Source: Luteibacter yeojuensis (GTDB lineage Bacteria > Pseudomonadota > Gammaproteobacteria > Xanthomonadales > Rhodanobacteraceae). Taken from it: DNA of 64,000 nucleotides. The DNA lies in contig NZ_JZRB01000046.1 in the NCBI RefSeq assembly GCF_000964085.1, forward strand, positions 1 to 64,000. The letters are read 5' to 3'. The notes below the pieces were generated by a model, which saw only the letters and a program-made list of their open reading frames with translations, searched no databases and was not told the DNA's origin. Position 1 is the first letter of the stretch. Every line of letters begins with the position of its first letter. The position numbers and the translations under genes are program-made. This document shows, piece by piece, positions 19,085 through 27,591 of the stretch.

Positions 19085-20473
19085 ATGCCACGCACCTTCG
19101 ACGCCATCATCATTGGCGCTGGCCAGGCGGGCCCCGCGCTGGCCGGGCGCCTTACGGCGGCAGGAAAAACCGTAGCGATCATCGAGCGGCATCTCGTCGG
19201 TGGCACCTGCGTGAATACCGGTTGCAAGCCCACCAAGACCCTGGTGGCCAGCGCGTATGCCGCCCACCTTGCGCGGCGGGGTGCCGAATACGGCGTGCAG
19301 TACGCGGCCGACCCCGGCCCCGTGCGGTTCCACCTGCCGACAGCCGCCGCACGCGCCCGCAAGGTCATCGAGGATTCGCGCAAAGGCAACGAGGACTGGC
19401 TCGCCGGCATGCCGGGGCTTACGCTTATCCGCGGGCACGCCCGATTCACCGGCCCGCGCCAGGTCGAGGTCAACGGCGAGACGCTTGCGGCACCGCAGGT
19501 GTTCATCAACGTCGGTGGCCGGGCCAACGTGCCAGCGTTCCCGGGCATTGGCGAGGTGGATTACCTCACCAACAGCACCATCATCCCGCTTGAAACACTG
19601 CCGGAGCACCTCATCGTCGTCGGCGGCAGCTATATCGGCCTGGAGTTCGCCCAGATGTACCGGCGCTTCGGCTCGAAGGTCACCGTCGTGGAAATGGGGC
19701 CGCGGCTCATTGGCCGCGAGGATGCCGAGGTATCGGCCGAAGTGCAGGCCATCCTGGAAGCCGAAGGCATCGAGGTGCGCACGAACGCGTGTTGCATCCG
19801 CCTCGGGAAGAAGGGTGCCCAGGTAACCGTCGGCGTGGATTGCACGGAGGGCGTGCCCGAAGTCATCGGGTCACACGTCCTGCTTGCCGTTGGCCGCCGG
19901 CCCAACACGGACGACCTTGGCCTCGACGCCGCGGGCATCGCCATGGACGAGCGCGGGTACATCACTGTCGACGACCACCTGAAAACCACGGCCGATGGCG
20001 TCTGGGCCATGGGCGATTGCAACGGAAAGGGCGCGTTTACGCACACGGCGTGGAACGACTACGAGATCGTGGCAGCCAACCTGCTCGACGGGGGCGACCG
20101 CCGTGTCAGCGAGCGGATCCTTGGTTACGCCCTCTACGTCGATCCGCCCCTGGGCCGCGTCGGCATGACCGAAGCGCAGGCGCGCGCGAGCGGGCGCCCG
20201 GTGCTCACCGCAAAACGCCCCATGAAGCGGGTTGGCCGCGCGGTGGAAAAGGGCGAGACGCTGGGCTTCATGACGATGGTGGCCGACGCGCAGACCCGGA
20301 AGATCCTGGGCGCGGCGGTGCTGGGCACCACCGGCGACGAGGTGATCCATGGCGTGCTGGACATGATGAATGCCGGCGCCACCATCGATACCTACCAGTG
20401 GGCCGTGCCCATCCACCCCACCGTTTCCGAGCTCATTCCCACGCTGATCGGAAGCCTCGCGCCGGCCACCTAG
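19085..20473 (+). CDS. FAD-dependent pyridine nucleotide-disulfide oxidoreductase (mercuric reductase-like)
   Basis: A 462-residue flavoprotein of the class I disulfide reductase family. It shows the FAD motif AIIIGAGQAGPALAGRL, redox cysteines in GGTCVNTGCKPTKT, the NAD(P) motif VVGGSYIGLEFAQ, a second FAD contact WAMGDCNGKGAFTH, and the C-terminal dimer domain with the HP pair in AVPIHPTVSELIPT. It resembles proteins annotated as mercuric reductase-like, but it lacks an N-terminal heavy-metal domain and a C-terminal cysteine pair, and there are no mer genes nearby. A role as E3 for the fused E1 is possible but not supported by context. A GGAG site precedes the ATG at 19085. Confidence 0.85.
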   Translation: MPRTFDAIIIGAGQAGPALAGRLTAAGKTVAIIERHLVGGTCVNTGCKPTKTLVASAYAAHLARRGAEYGVQYAADPGPVRFHLPTAAARARKVIEDSRKGNEDWLAGMPGLTLIRGHARFTGPRQVEVNGETLAAPQVFINVGGRANVPAFPGIGEVDYLTNSTIIPLETLPEHLIVVGGSYIGLEFAQMYRRFGSKVTVVEMGPRLIGREDAEVSAEVQAILEAEGIEVRTNACCIRLGKKGAQVTVGVDCTEGVPEVIGSHVLLAVGRRPNTDDLGLDAAGIAMDERGYITVDDHLKTTADGVWAMGDCNGKGAFTHTAWNDYEIVAANLLDGGDRRVSERILGYALYVDPPLGRVGMTEAQARASGRPVLTAKRPMKRVGRAVEKGETLGFMTMVADAQTRKILGAAVLGTTGDEVIHGVLDMMNAGATIDTYQWAVPIHPTVSELIPTLIGSLAPAT

Positions 20474-20482
20474 GCGCGAGGC

Positions 20483-21913
20483 CTACACCTCGCGCATCAC
20501 CATGAGCCGGAGCTCGCTCATGTCATCGATGGCGTAGCGCACGCCCTCGCGGCCGATGCCCGACGACTTGGCGCCGCCGTAGGGCATGTTGTCGACGCGG
20601 AAGCTGGGCACGTCGTTGACGATGACGCCGCCGGTATCCAATGCCTCCCACGCCTGCATGGCGTGGCGCAGGTCGTTGGTGAACACGCCGGCCTGCAGGC
20701 CGAAATCCGAATCGTTGGCGAAGGCCACGGCCTCGTCGAACGTCATGAAGCGCTGGAGCAGCGCCACGGGGCCGAACGCTTCCATGCGCTGCAGCTTCGC
20801 ATCGGCAGGCACGTTCTCGAGCAGCGTGGCTTCGAGCATCGCACCCTTGCGCCCGCCACCGCACAGCACGCGGGCGCCGGCCTTGCGCGCCTCCGCTACC
20901 CAGCCTTCGAGACGCTCGGCAGCCGCCTCGTCGATCATGGGGCCGAGGAAGGTGCTCTTCTTTTTTGGGTCGCCCGCCTTCAGGGTCTTCACCTTGGCCA
21001 CGAGCTTCTTCTTCAGCGCGTCGTAGACATCGTCGTGCACGAGGATCCGTTGCACGCTGATGCAGCTTTGGCCCGACTGGTAGAAAGCGCCGAACACGAG
21101 CCGGTCGACGACGGCGTCGAGGCGGTCGGCCTGGTCGGCATCGACGATGCACGCGGCGTTGCCACCCAGTTCCAGCGTCACCTTCTTGTGGCCGGCCCTG
21201 GCTTTCAGGTCCCAGCCGATGAGCCCACCGGTGAACGACAGCAGCTTCAGCCGCGGGTCGGTCACCAGCGCCCCGGCCGCCTTGCCGTCGAGCGGCAACA
21301 CCGAGAACGCGCCCTTGGGCAGGTCAGTCTCGGCGAGGATCTCGCCAATGATCAGCGCGCCAAGTGGCGTGCGCTCCGACGGCTTGAGCACGAAGGGGCA
21401 GCCCGCGGCGATGGCCGGCGCCACTTTGTGCGCCACGAGGTTCAGCGGGAAGTTGAACGGCGTGATGAACGAGACGGGGCCCAGGGGCACCTTGCGGGTG
21501 AAGCCCTGGTAACCGTTGGCCCGTGCCGAGATCTCGAGGTTGATGGTCTCGCCGTTGATGCGCACGGCTTCTTCGGCGGCGATCTTGAACGTCTCGATGA
21601 GGCGGGTGACCTCGCCATGCGCATCGTTGATGGGCTTGCCCGCTTCCACGCATAGCGCATAAGCCAGCTCGTCCTTGCGCTCGCGGAAACGCGCGACGCA
21701 GTGCTCCAGCACGGCCTGGCGTTGCCAGGGGCGGAACGCTTTCATCGGGCCGGCGGCCGCGGTGGCGGCGGCGATCGCTTTCTCCAGCGCGGCGGCATCG
21801 GGCATCGCCACGCGCGTGGCCACCTTGCCCGTGTACTTGTCGATGACGTCGAGTTTCGCCTTGGCCTTCACGGCTTTGTTGGCGAGGTAATAGGGGTAGC
21901 TCTTCTCGAGCAT
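20483..21913 (-). CDS. NAD(P)-dependent aldehyde dehydrogenase
   Basis: A 476-residue aldehyde dehydrogenase. The catalytic glutamate is in VTLELGGNAA and the nucleophile cysteine in YQSGQSCISVQR; the PFNFPLNLVAHK and KPSERTPLGAL blocks are the coenzyme-binding region. The sequence resembles the branch containing lactaldehyde, phosphonoacetaldehyde and non-phosphorylating glyceraldehyde-3-phosphate dehydrogenases, but the substrate is unclear. It has no operon partner; it converges on the disulfide oxidoreductase gene with nine bases between stops, and diverges from the GFA gene. Confidence 0.85.
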   Translation of the reverse strand: MLEKSYPYYLANKAVKAKAKLDVIDKYTGKVATRVAMPDAAALEKAIAAATAAAGPMKAFRPWQRQAVLEHCVARFRERKDELAYALCVEAGKPINDAHGEVTRLIETFKIAAEEAVRINGETINLEISARANGYQGFTRKVPLGPVSFITPFNFPLNLVAHKVAPAIAAGCPFVLKPSERTPLGALIIGEILAETDLPKGAFSVLPLDGKAAGALVTDPRLKLLSFTGGLIGWDLKARAGHKKVTLELGGNAACIVDADQADRLDAVVDRLVFGAFYQSGQSCISVQRILVHDDVYDALKKKLVAKVKTLKAGDPKKKSTFLGPMIDEAAAERLEGWVAEARKAGARVLCGGGRKGAMLEATLLENVPADAKLQRMEAFGPVALLQRFMTFDEAVAFANDSDFGLQAGVFTNDLRHAMQAWEALDTGGVIVNDVPSFRVDNMPYGGAKSSGIGREGVRYAIDDMSELRLMVMREV

Positions 21914-22037
21914 GGGCAGGGCCCTCGTTGCCAGCGTTGCCGCCCATGATCCAGCCGTTGGCGTTCAGTTGTCGTGAGGCGGTTTGCCGCGTGCCGGGAA
22001 GGGGCCTAGAGTGCATAGATCGCCCGAGGAGACCCCC

Positions 22038-22466
22038 ATGCCCCTGGATACCGAGATCACCGAAGCCCGCGGCCAGTGCCATTGCGGCAGCGTGCGCTTT
22101 ACCGCCCAACTGGTGAAGGGCCTGGCGTCGGCCCGCCGCTGCAACTGTTCGTATTGCCGCATGCGCGGCGCCGTGGTGGTCTCCGCGCCCGTGGGGGGCA
22201 TCACCATCGAGCAGGGCGAGGACACACTCACCCTGTACCAGTTCAACTCGATGACGGCGAAGCACTACTTCTGCTCGAAGTGCGGCATCTACACGTTCCA
22301 CCAGCGCCGCTCCAACGTCGGCGAGTTCGGGGTGAACGTCGCGTGCCTGGAGGGCCTCAGCCCGTTCGATTTCGACGACGTGCCCGTGATGGATGGCGTC
22401 AACCACCCCTCCGATGGCGCCGCGCCGCGCGGCCCCGTGGGCCACCTGCGCTTCGTGCCCTCGTGA
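22038..22466 (+). CDS. GFA family protein (Mss4-like, zinc-binding)
   Basis: A 142-residue protein of the GFA (glutathione-dependent formaldehyde-activating) family. Zinc-binding cysteines are seen in QCHCGSVRF, RRCNCSYCRMRGA and YFCSKCGIYTFH. The family includes the enzyme that condenses formaldehyde with glutathione, but most members have no proven activity. The ATG at 22038 has a GAGGAG ribosome-binding site; longer frames upstream lack one. It ends immediately beside the stop of convergent xseA. Confidence 0.88.
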   Translation: MPLDTEITEARGQCHCGSVRFTAQLVKGLASARRCNCSYCRMRGAVVVSAPVGGITIEQGEDTLTLYQFNSMTAKHYFCSKCGIYTFHQRRSNVGEFGVNVACLEGLSPFDFDDVPVMDGVNHPSDGAAPRGPVGHLRFVPS

Positions 22467-23813
22467 TCAGCCTTCGCGCGTGAGGCGCAGCTCGCCTTCG
22501 GCCAGCATGACGCGCACGCGCTCGCCGATGGCGACATCGCCTTCGCGGCGCACCACCGCGTCGCGCTGGTCGAACACGATGGCATAGCCGCGCTCCAGCG
22601 TCGCCAGCGGGCTCACCGCGTGCAGCGTGCGGCCCTGCTCCTGCACGCGCTGGCGGTCGCGCTCCAGGCGCCGCGCCATGCTGGTGCCAAGGCGCTGGCG
22701 AAGCTGCGCGATGCGGGCCTCCATGGGCACCAGGCGCAGCCGCGGATGCTGGGCGGCCAGGCGGGCCTGCAGGCGATCGAGCCGTGCACGGCGCAGGGCA
22801 TTCGACTGGGAGATGGCGCCATGCAGCCGGCGACGCAGCGCCTCCAGGCGCTGCGCATCGCGGGCGAGGCGCGCCTGCGGCCGCTGCGCGTTGAGGCGGG
22901 CGTGCAGGTGGTCGACGCGTTGGGCCGACGATTGCAGGCGCCGCGTGGCCAGCGTGGCCATGCGCTGGCGCAGGCGCCCGAGCTGGCGGGCAAGGTCGGC
23001 ACCGTCGGGGACAAGCAGCTCGGCCGCCGCCGAGGGCGTGGCCGCACGCAGGTCGGCGACGAAATCGGCGATGGTGAAGTCCACTTCGTGGCCCACGGCC
23101 GATACGACGGGCACGTCGCTGGCGTAGATGGCGCGCGCCACCTGCTCGTCGTTGAAGGCCCACAGATCTTCGAGCGAGCCGCCGCCGCGGGTCACCAGCA
23201 ATACGTCGTAACGCCCGCTGGCGGACGCGCGCTTCAGCATGGCGGCGATCGCTGGCGGCGCCTCGCGCCCCTGTACGGGCACGGGTAACACGTCGACCTC
23301 CGCCAGGCGCAGGCGGCGGCCAAGCACGCTGAGCACGTCGCGGATGGCCGCGCCGGAGGGCGAGGTGATGACGCCGATGCGGCCCGGGAACGGAGGCAGG
23401 GGGCGTTTGTGGTCGGCGTCGAACAAGCCCTCGGCGCCGAGCCTGGCTTTCAGCTGCTCGAACTCCCGTTGCAAGGCGCCTTCGCCCGCCGGTTCCATGT
23501 GCTCGGCCACGAGCTGGAACTCGCCACGCGCTTCGTACAGGCCCACCTTGGCGCGCATGAGCACATGCATGCCATCGACGGGACGGAAACGCAGGCGCGC
23601 GGCGGCCATGCGGAACATGGCACAACGCACCTGGGCGTTGGCATCCTTCAGGGTGAAGTAGACATGCCCCGACGCGGGCCGCGCCACGTTCGATAACTCG
23701 CCTTCGATCCAGACGCCCATGGGCAGGGCGTCTTCCAGCAGGTCGCGCACCAGCCGGTTCAGGCCAGAGGGCGTGAAGACTTCAGGGGCCGCGCGGTCGA
23801 AGGTGTCGGACAT
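22467..23813 (-). CDS. xseA: exodeoxyribonuclease VII large subunit
   Basis: A 448-residue XseA, the catalytic subunit of exonuclease VII, which degrades single-stranded DNA from either end. The N-terminal OB-fold begins FTPSGLNRLVRDLLED and contains IEGELSNVARPASGHVYFTL. The nuclease core includes RIGVITSPSGAAIRDVL, VTRGGGSLEDLWAFND and GHEVDFTIADFVADLRAATP. A long arginine-rich coiled-coil (about 285-400) and a C-terminal SPLATLERGYAI segment complete it. The start at 23813 (MSDTFDR) is the normal family position; the frame continues upstream only through the antisense of mccB. xseB is not adjacent. Confidence 0.95.
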   Translation of the reverse strand: MSDTFDRAAPEVFTPSGLNRLVRDLLEDALPMGVWIEGELSNVARPASGHVYFTLKDANAQVRCAMFRMAAARLRFRPVDGMHVLMRAKVGLYEARGEFQLVAEHMEPAGEGALQREFEQLKARLGAEGLFDADHKRPLPPFPGRIGVITSPSGAAIRDVLSVLGRRLRLAEVDVLPVPVQGREAPPAIAAMLKRASASGRYDVLLVTRGGGSLEDLWAFNDEQVARAIYASDVPVVSAVGHEVDFTIADFVADLRAATPSAAAELLVPDGADLARQLGRLRQRMATLATRRLQSSAQRVDHLHARLNAQRPQARLARDAQRLEALRRRLHGAISQSNALRRARLDRLQARLAAQHPRLRLVPMEARIAQLRQRLGTSMARRLERDRQRVQEQGRTLHAVSPLATLERGYAIVFDQRDAVVRREGDVAIGERVRVMLAEGELRLTREG

Positions 23814-23847
23814 AGGACCGGCGAGGGTATCACGCCCGCGAAAGCCC

Positions 23848-23914
23848 TGTGGGAGCGCGCTTGCGCGCGATGGGTGCCGGCGGAAGAGCCATCGCGCGCA
23901 AGCGCGCTCCCACA
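23848..23914. repeat. REP family A inverted doublet
   Basis: Two near-perfect inverted copies of GTGGGAGCGCGCTTGCGCGC-GAT are separated by about 20 bases, giving a long hairpin. It lies in the gap between the MCC-beta stop and the xseA start, both on the minus strand. Confidence 0.9.
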
Positions 23915-23923
23915 AGGGTTGCC

Positions 23924-25531
23924 TTACATGCGGAAGACGCCGAAACGGCCCTGCTCGATGGGGGCGTTCATGGAGGCGGAAAGGGCCAGGCCCAGCACCC
24001 GGCGGGTGTCGGCGGGGTCGATGATGCCGTCGTCCCACAGGCGCGCACTGGCGTAGTAAGGATGGCCCTGGCGCTCGTACTGGTCGCGTACCGGCGCCTT
24101 GAAGGCCTCCTCGTCGTCGGCGCTCCAGGTGCCGCCGCCGGCCTCGATGCCATCGCGGCGCACCGTGGCCAGCACCGAGGCGGCCTGTTCGCCACCCATG
24201 ACGCTGATACGCGCATTGGGCCACATCCACAGGAAGCGGGCGCCGTACGCGCGGCCGCACATGGCGTAGTTGCCCGCGCCGAACGAGCCGCCGATGACGA
24301 CGGTGAACTTGGGCACGTGCGAACAGGCCACCGCCGTGACCATCTTCGCGCCATCCTTCGCGATGCCCGCGTTTTCGTACTTGCGGCCAACCATGAAGCC
24401 GGTGATGTTCTGCAGGAACACCAGGGGAACGTTGCGCTGGTTGCACAGCTCGATGAAGTGCGCGCCTTTCTGCGCACTCTCGCCGAACAGGATGCCGTTG
24501 TTGGCGATGATGCCCACGGGGTAGCCGTGGATATGCGCGAAGCCGGTGACCAGCGTCTTCCCGTAGCGCGCCTTGAACTCGTGGAACTCGGAATCGTCGA
24601 CGATGCGTGCGATGACCTCGTGGATATCGAACGGGCGGCGCGTATCTTCCGGGATGACCCCGTACAGTTCTTCGGCGGCGAAACGCGGCTCGAGCGGTGC
24701 GCGCACGGCGAGCGGCATGGCTTTCACGCGGTTCAGCGAGCCGACGATGTCGCGGGCGATGGCCAGCGCGTGGGCATCGTTTTCGGCGAAGTGGTCGGCC
24801 ACGCCAGAGACCGAAGTGTGCACGTCGGCACCGCCCAGGGCCTCGGCATCCACCACTTCGCCCGTGGCGGCCTTCACCAGCGGCGGGCCGCCCAGGAAGA
24901 TGGTGCCCTGTTCGCGCACGATGATGGTTTCATCGCTCATGGCGGGCACGTACGCGCCACCGGCGGTGCACGAGCCCATGACCACGGCGATCTGCGGGAT
25001 ACCCTGCGCGCTCATGCGGGCCTGGTTGTAGAAGATGCGACCGAAATGCTCGCGATCGGGGAACACCTCGTCCTGCAGCGGCAGGAACGCGCCACCGGAA
25101 TCGACGAGGTAGATGCACGGCAGGCGGTTCTCCATCGCCACCTCCTGCGCGCGCAGGTGCTTCTTCACCGTCATGGGGAAGTAAGTGCCGCCCTTGACCG
25201 TGGCGTCGTTGGCCAGTACCACCACTTCCTGGCCCATGACGCGGCCGATGCCCGCGATGACGCCCGCGGCGGGCGCGGCATCGTCGTACATGCCGTGTGC
25301 GGCGAGCGGCGCAAGCTCGAGGAATGGCGAGCTGGGGTCGAGCAACGCACGGATGCGTTCGCGCGGCAGCAGCTTGCCGCGGGCGACGTGTTTATCGCGT
25401 GCCTTCGCACCGCCGCCTTCCGCCGTGCGTTTCAGCGTCTCGTGCAAATCACGGGTTAGCGCGCGGAGGCGCTCGCTGGCGGCCTGGAACTCCGGGGAAC
25501 GGGTATCGAGCTGCGACGAGAGGATAGGCAT
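23924..25531 (-). CDS. methylcrotonoyl-CoA carboxylase, carboxyltransferase (beta) subunit
   Basis: A 535-residue biotin-dependent carboxyltransferase. It would transfer CO2 from carboxybiotin to 3-methylcrotonyl-CoA in leucine degradation. The acetyl-CoA-carboxylase-like fold is clear: [12 protein letters not shown] and [18 protein letters not shown] in the N domain, [19 protein letters not shown] and [18 protein letters not shown] in the C domain. The QNITGFMVG block and the N-terminal KLLPRERI are typical of MccB rather than propionyl-CoA carboxylase. The biotin-carrying alpha subunit is not in the window. Isovaleryl-CoA dehydrogenase, the preceding enzyme of the pathway, lies at 30.5 kb. 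Confidence 0.9.
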   Translation of the reverse strand: MPILSSQLDTRSPEFQAASERLRALTRDLHETLKRTAEGGGAKARDKHVARGKLLPRERIRALLDPSSPFLELAPLAAHGMYDDAAPAAGVIAGIGRVMGQEVVVLANDATVKGGTYFPMTVKKHLRAQEVAMENRLPCIYLVDSGGAFLPLQDEVFPDREHFGRIFYNQARMSAQGIPQIAVVMGSCTAGGAYVPAMSDETIIVREQGTIFLGGPPLVKAATGEVVDAEALGGADVHTSVSGVADHFAENDAHALAIARDIVGSLNRVKAMPLAVRAPLEPRFAAEELYGVIPEDTRRPFDIHEVIARIVDDSEFHEFKARYGKTLVTGFAHIHGYPVGIIANNGILFGESAQKGAHFIELCNQRNVPLVFLQNITGFMVGRKYENAGIAKDGAKMVTAVACSHVPKFTVVIGGSFGAGNYAMCGRAYGARFLWMWPNARISVMGGEQAASVLATVRRDGIEAGGGTWSADDEEAFKAPVRDQYERQGHPYYASARLWDDGIIDPADTRRVLGLALSASMNAPIEQGRFGVFRM

Positions 25532-25608
25532 GGGGGCGGATCGCGGACGGGCCAAACCACCATCATAACGGCGGGGTGGCCGGTGCAAACGCTGCGCTGC
25601 GGCAGGGC

Positions 25609-25637
25609 AAAAAAACGGCCACCGCGAGGGTGGCCGT
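25609..25637 (-). terminator. Rho-independent terminator of the lipoprotein gene
   Basis: On the minus strand a nine-pair stem (ACGGCCACC / GGTGGCCGT, loop CTCGC) is followed directly by seven T. It begins about 27 bases after the lipoprotein stop codon. Confidence 0.9.
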
Positions 25638-25663
25638 CTTGGTGCGAAGCAGGCCCGCTGGGC

Positions 25664-26047
25664 TTACTTCTTGGTGTCGTCCTTCGCGCTGTCGGCGTTG
25701 GAAGCGGCATCCTTCGCCTGGTCAGCCGACTTGTCGGCCTGGTCGGCGGCATTGGCGGCCGCATCCTTGGTCGCGTCGCTGGCGCCGCCAGCGGTGGAGG
25801 CCGAAGCGGCGTTGCTGGCCTGGGCAGCGGCGTCCTTCGCCTGGTCAGCCGACTGCTGGGCCTGGTCGGCCGCCTGGTTCGTGGCCGCGTTCTGCGACTG
25901 GTCGGCCGCCTGCTGGGCCTTGTCAGCCTGCTGCTGGGCATCGGCCGCGGACTTCTGTGCATCCTGCGCGGAATCCTGCGCGCCGTTGCTGCAAGCTGCC
26001 AGAAGTGCGACGAGCCCGGAGGCGAGAAGGGTACGCGTGAAATTCAT
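25664..26047 (-). CDS. Ala/Gln/Asp-rich repetitive lipoprotein
   Basis: A 127-residue predicted lipoprotein. The signal peptide (MNFTRTLLASGLVALLAACS) ends in a lipobox with the lipidated cysteine near residue 19. The rest is built almost only of Ala, Gln, Asp, Lys, Ser and Asn in an 11-residue-like amphipathic pattern (AADQAQQSADQAKDAA), predicting long helices or a coiled coil. A perfect AAGGAG ribosome-binding site precedes the ATG, and an intrinsic terminator follows, so it is a strongly expressed single-gene unit. Such composition recalls small envelope lipoproteins and YtxH/apolipoprotein-like helices, but no specific function can be given. Confidence 0.85.
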   Translation of the reverse strand: MNFTRTLLASGLVALLAACSNGAQDSAQDAQKSAADAQQQADKAQQAADQSQNAATNQAADQAQQSADQAKDAAAQASNAASASTAGGASDATKDAAANAADQADKSADQAKDAASNADSAKDDTKK

Positions 26048-26209
26048 TGTGGTTCTCCTTAGCCGTGGAATGCCGTTAGGCGGGCACATTAATAGCTCAG
26101 TTACCTGGGCATCGCCAGCAATCGCCGCGGTTGGCTTCAGGGCGCGTTAAACGCCATGCAAACCGCGTGATGCTGGCGCTAAAACGTGCCAGGCACCTCG
26201 ACATCGTCT

Positions 26210-27385
26210 TCACGCCAGTTCGATGGCGATCGCCGTTGCCTCGCCGCCACCGATGCAAAGCGAGGCGACGCCCCTTTTTGCCCCACGAACCGTCAACGCA
26301 TTGAGAAGAGTGACCACGATGCGTGCGCCGCTGGCACCGATCGGATGCCCCAGCGCACAGGCACCGCCATTGACGTTGAGCTTGTCGTGGCCGACCCCGA
26401 GCTCACGCATCACCGCCATGGGCACCACGGCGAAGGCCTCGTTGACTTCGAACAGGTCGACGTCGTCGACCTTCCAGCCGGCCTTGTCGAGCACCTTCTG
26501 GATGGCACCCACCGGGGCCGTGGTGAACCATTCCGGTTCGTGCGAATGCGTGGCGTGCGCCACGACGCGGGCGAGCGGGGTGGCGCCCCTGGCTTTCGCA
26601 TCGTCGGCCGACATGAGCACCAGCGCGGCCGCGCCGTCGGAGATGCTGGAGGAGCTGGCGGCGGTGATGGTGCCGTTTTCCTTGCGGAACGCGGCGCGCA
26701 GCGTGGGGATCTTCGCGGTGTCGGAGCGGCCCGGCTGCTCGTCTTCGGCGAAATCCTGCGCACCCTTGCGGCCCTGGACGGTGACGGGGACGATCTCGCC
26801 CGCGAAGGCCCCGGCCGCCTGCGCCGCTTTTGCCCGGTCGACCGAGGCGATGGCGTAGGCATCCTGCTCTTCGCGCGTGAAGTGGTATTTGTCGGCGCAC
26901 TGCTCGCCAAACACGCCCATGGCCTTGCCGTCATAGGGGTTGGTGAGGCCATCCCACGCCATGTGGTCGACCAGCTGGCCATCGCCGTAGCGGATGCCGG
27001 TGCGCGCGTTGACCATGTGCGGCGCGTTGGTCATCGATTCCATGCCGCCGGCCACGACCACCCCGGCGGAGCCGGCCTTGATGAGGTCGTGCGCGAGCAT
27101 GATGGCCTTCATGCCGGAACCGCACACCTTGTTGATGGTGGTGCAGCCGGCCGACGTGGGCAGGCCGGCCTTGAGCGAGGCCTGGCGTGCCGGCGCCTGG
27201 CCGAGGTTGGCGGGGAGCACACAGCCCATGATCACTTCGCTGACGTCGCCCGCGGCCACGCCGGCCTGTTCGAGGGCGGCCTTGATGGCGACGGCACCCA
27301 GCTCGGGCGTAGGCACGCCGGTGAACTGGCCAAGGAAGGAACCGATGGCGGTGCGCTTGGCACCCGCGATGACGATGTCGGACAT
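26210..27385 (-). CDS. acetyl-CoA acetyltransferase (thiolase)
   Basis: A 391-residue thiolase II. It condenses or cleaves acetoacetyl-CoA. The acyl-accepting cysteine is in INKVCGSGMKAIM, the histidine in VNEAFAVVPMAV/NVNGGACALGHPIGASG, and the C-terminal catalytic cysteine in VASLCIGGGEATA. Length and residues fit biosynthetic-type acetoacetyl-CoA thiolase. In this setting it could finish leucine breakdown by splitting acetoacetyl-CoA, or take part in fatty-acid or ketone metabolism. It is not in an operon with the other catabolic genes. The ATG at 27385 gives the usual MSDIVIAGAKRTAIG start. Confidence 0.93.
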   Translation of the reverse strand: MSDIVIAGAKRTAIGSFLGQFTGVPTPELGAVAIKAALEQAGVAAGDVSEVIMGCVLPANLGQAPARQASLKAGLPTSAGCTTINKVCGSGMKAIMLAHDLIKAGSAGVVVAGGMESMTNAPHMVNARTGIRYGDGQLVDHMAWDGLTNPYDGKAMGVFGEQCADKYHFTREEQDAYAIASVDRAKAAQAAGAFAGEIVPVTVQGRKGAQDFAEDEQPGRSDTAKIPTLRAAFRKENGTITAASSSSISDGAAALVLMSADDAKARGATPLARVVAHATHSHEPEWFTTAPVGAIQKVLDKAGWKVDDVDLFEVNEAFAVVPMAVMRELGVGHDKLNVNGGACALGHPIGASGARIVVTLLNALTVRGAKRGVASLCIGGGEATAIAIELA

Positions 27386-27591
27386 GGGGACTCCGTGGAT
27401 ACTGCGAATGGCCGCCCCGGGGGGCGGTAGCCGACGGAGTATCGCAGTGGGCGGCGGGAGCGGGCAATGCGCACCGCCGCAAGGATCACATTCCAAGGCA
27501 GCCTTTTGTGCGAGGATCCGCACCAGGGGCGCCGTCGGGCCAGCTTGCGCGGCGGCGCGACATTGATGTCGAATTTTCTGGGGTAAAACAC

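Noticed and set aside
19085-20473. Functional mercuric reductase
   Set aside because: The C-terminal cysteine pair and the metal-binding N-terminal domain are absent, and no other mer genes are nearby; only the fold-level assignment is kept.
23848-23914. Possible CRISPR repeats
   Set aside because: The repeats are inverted pairs at dispersed sites, not regularly spaced direct repeats, and no cas gene is present.
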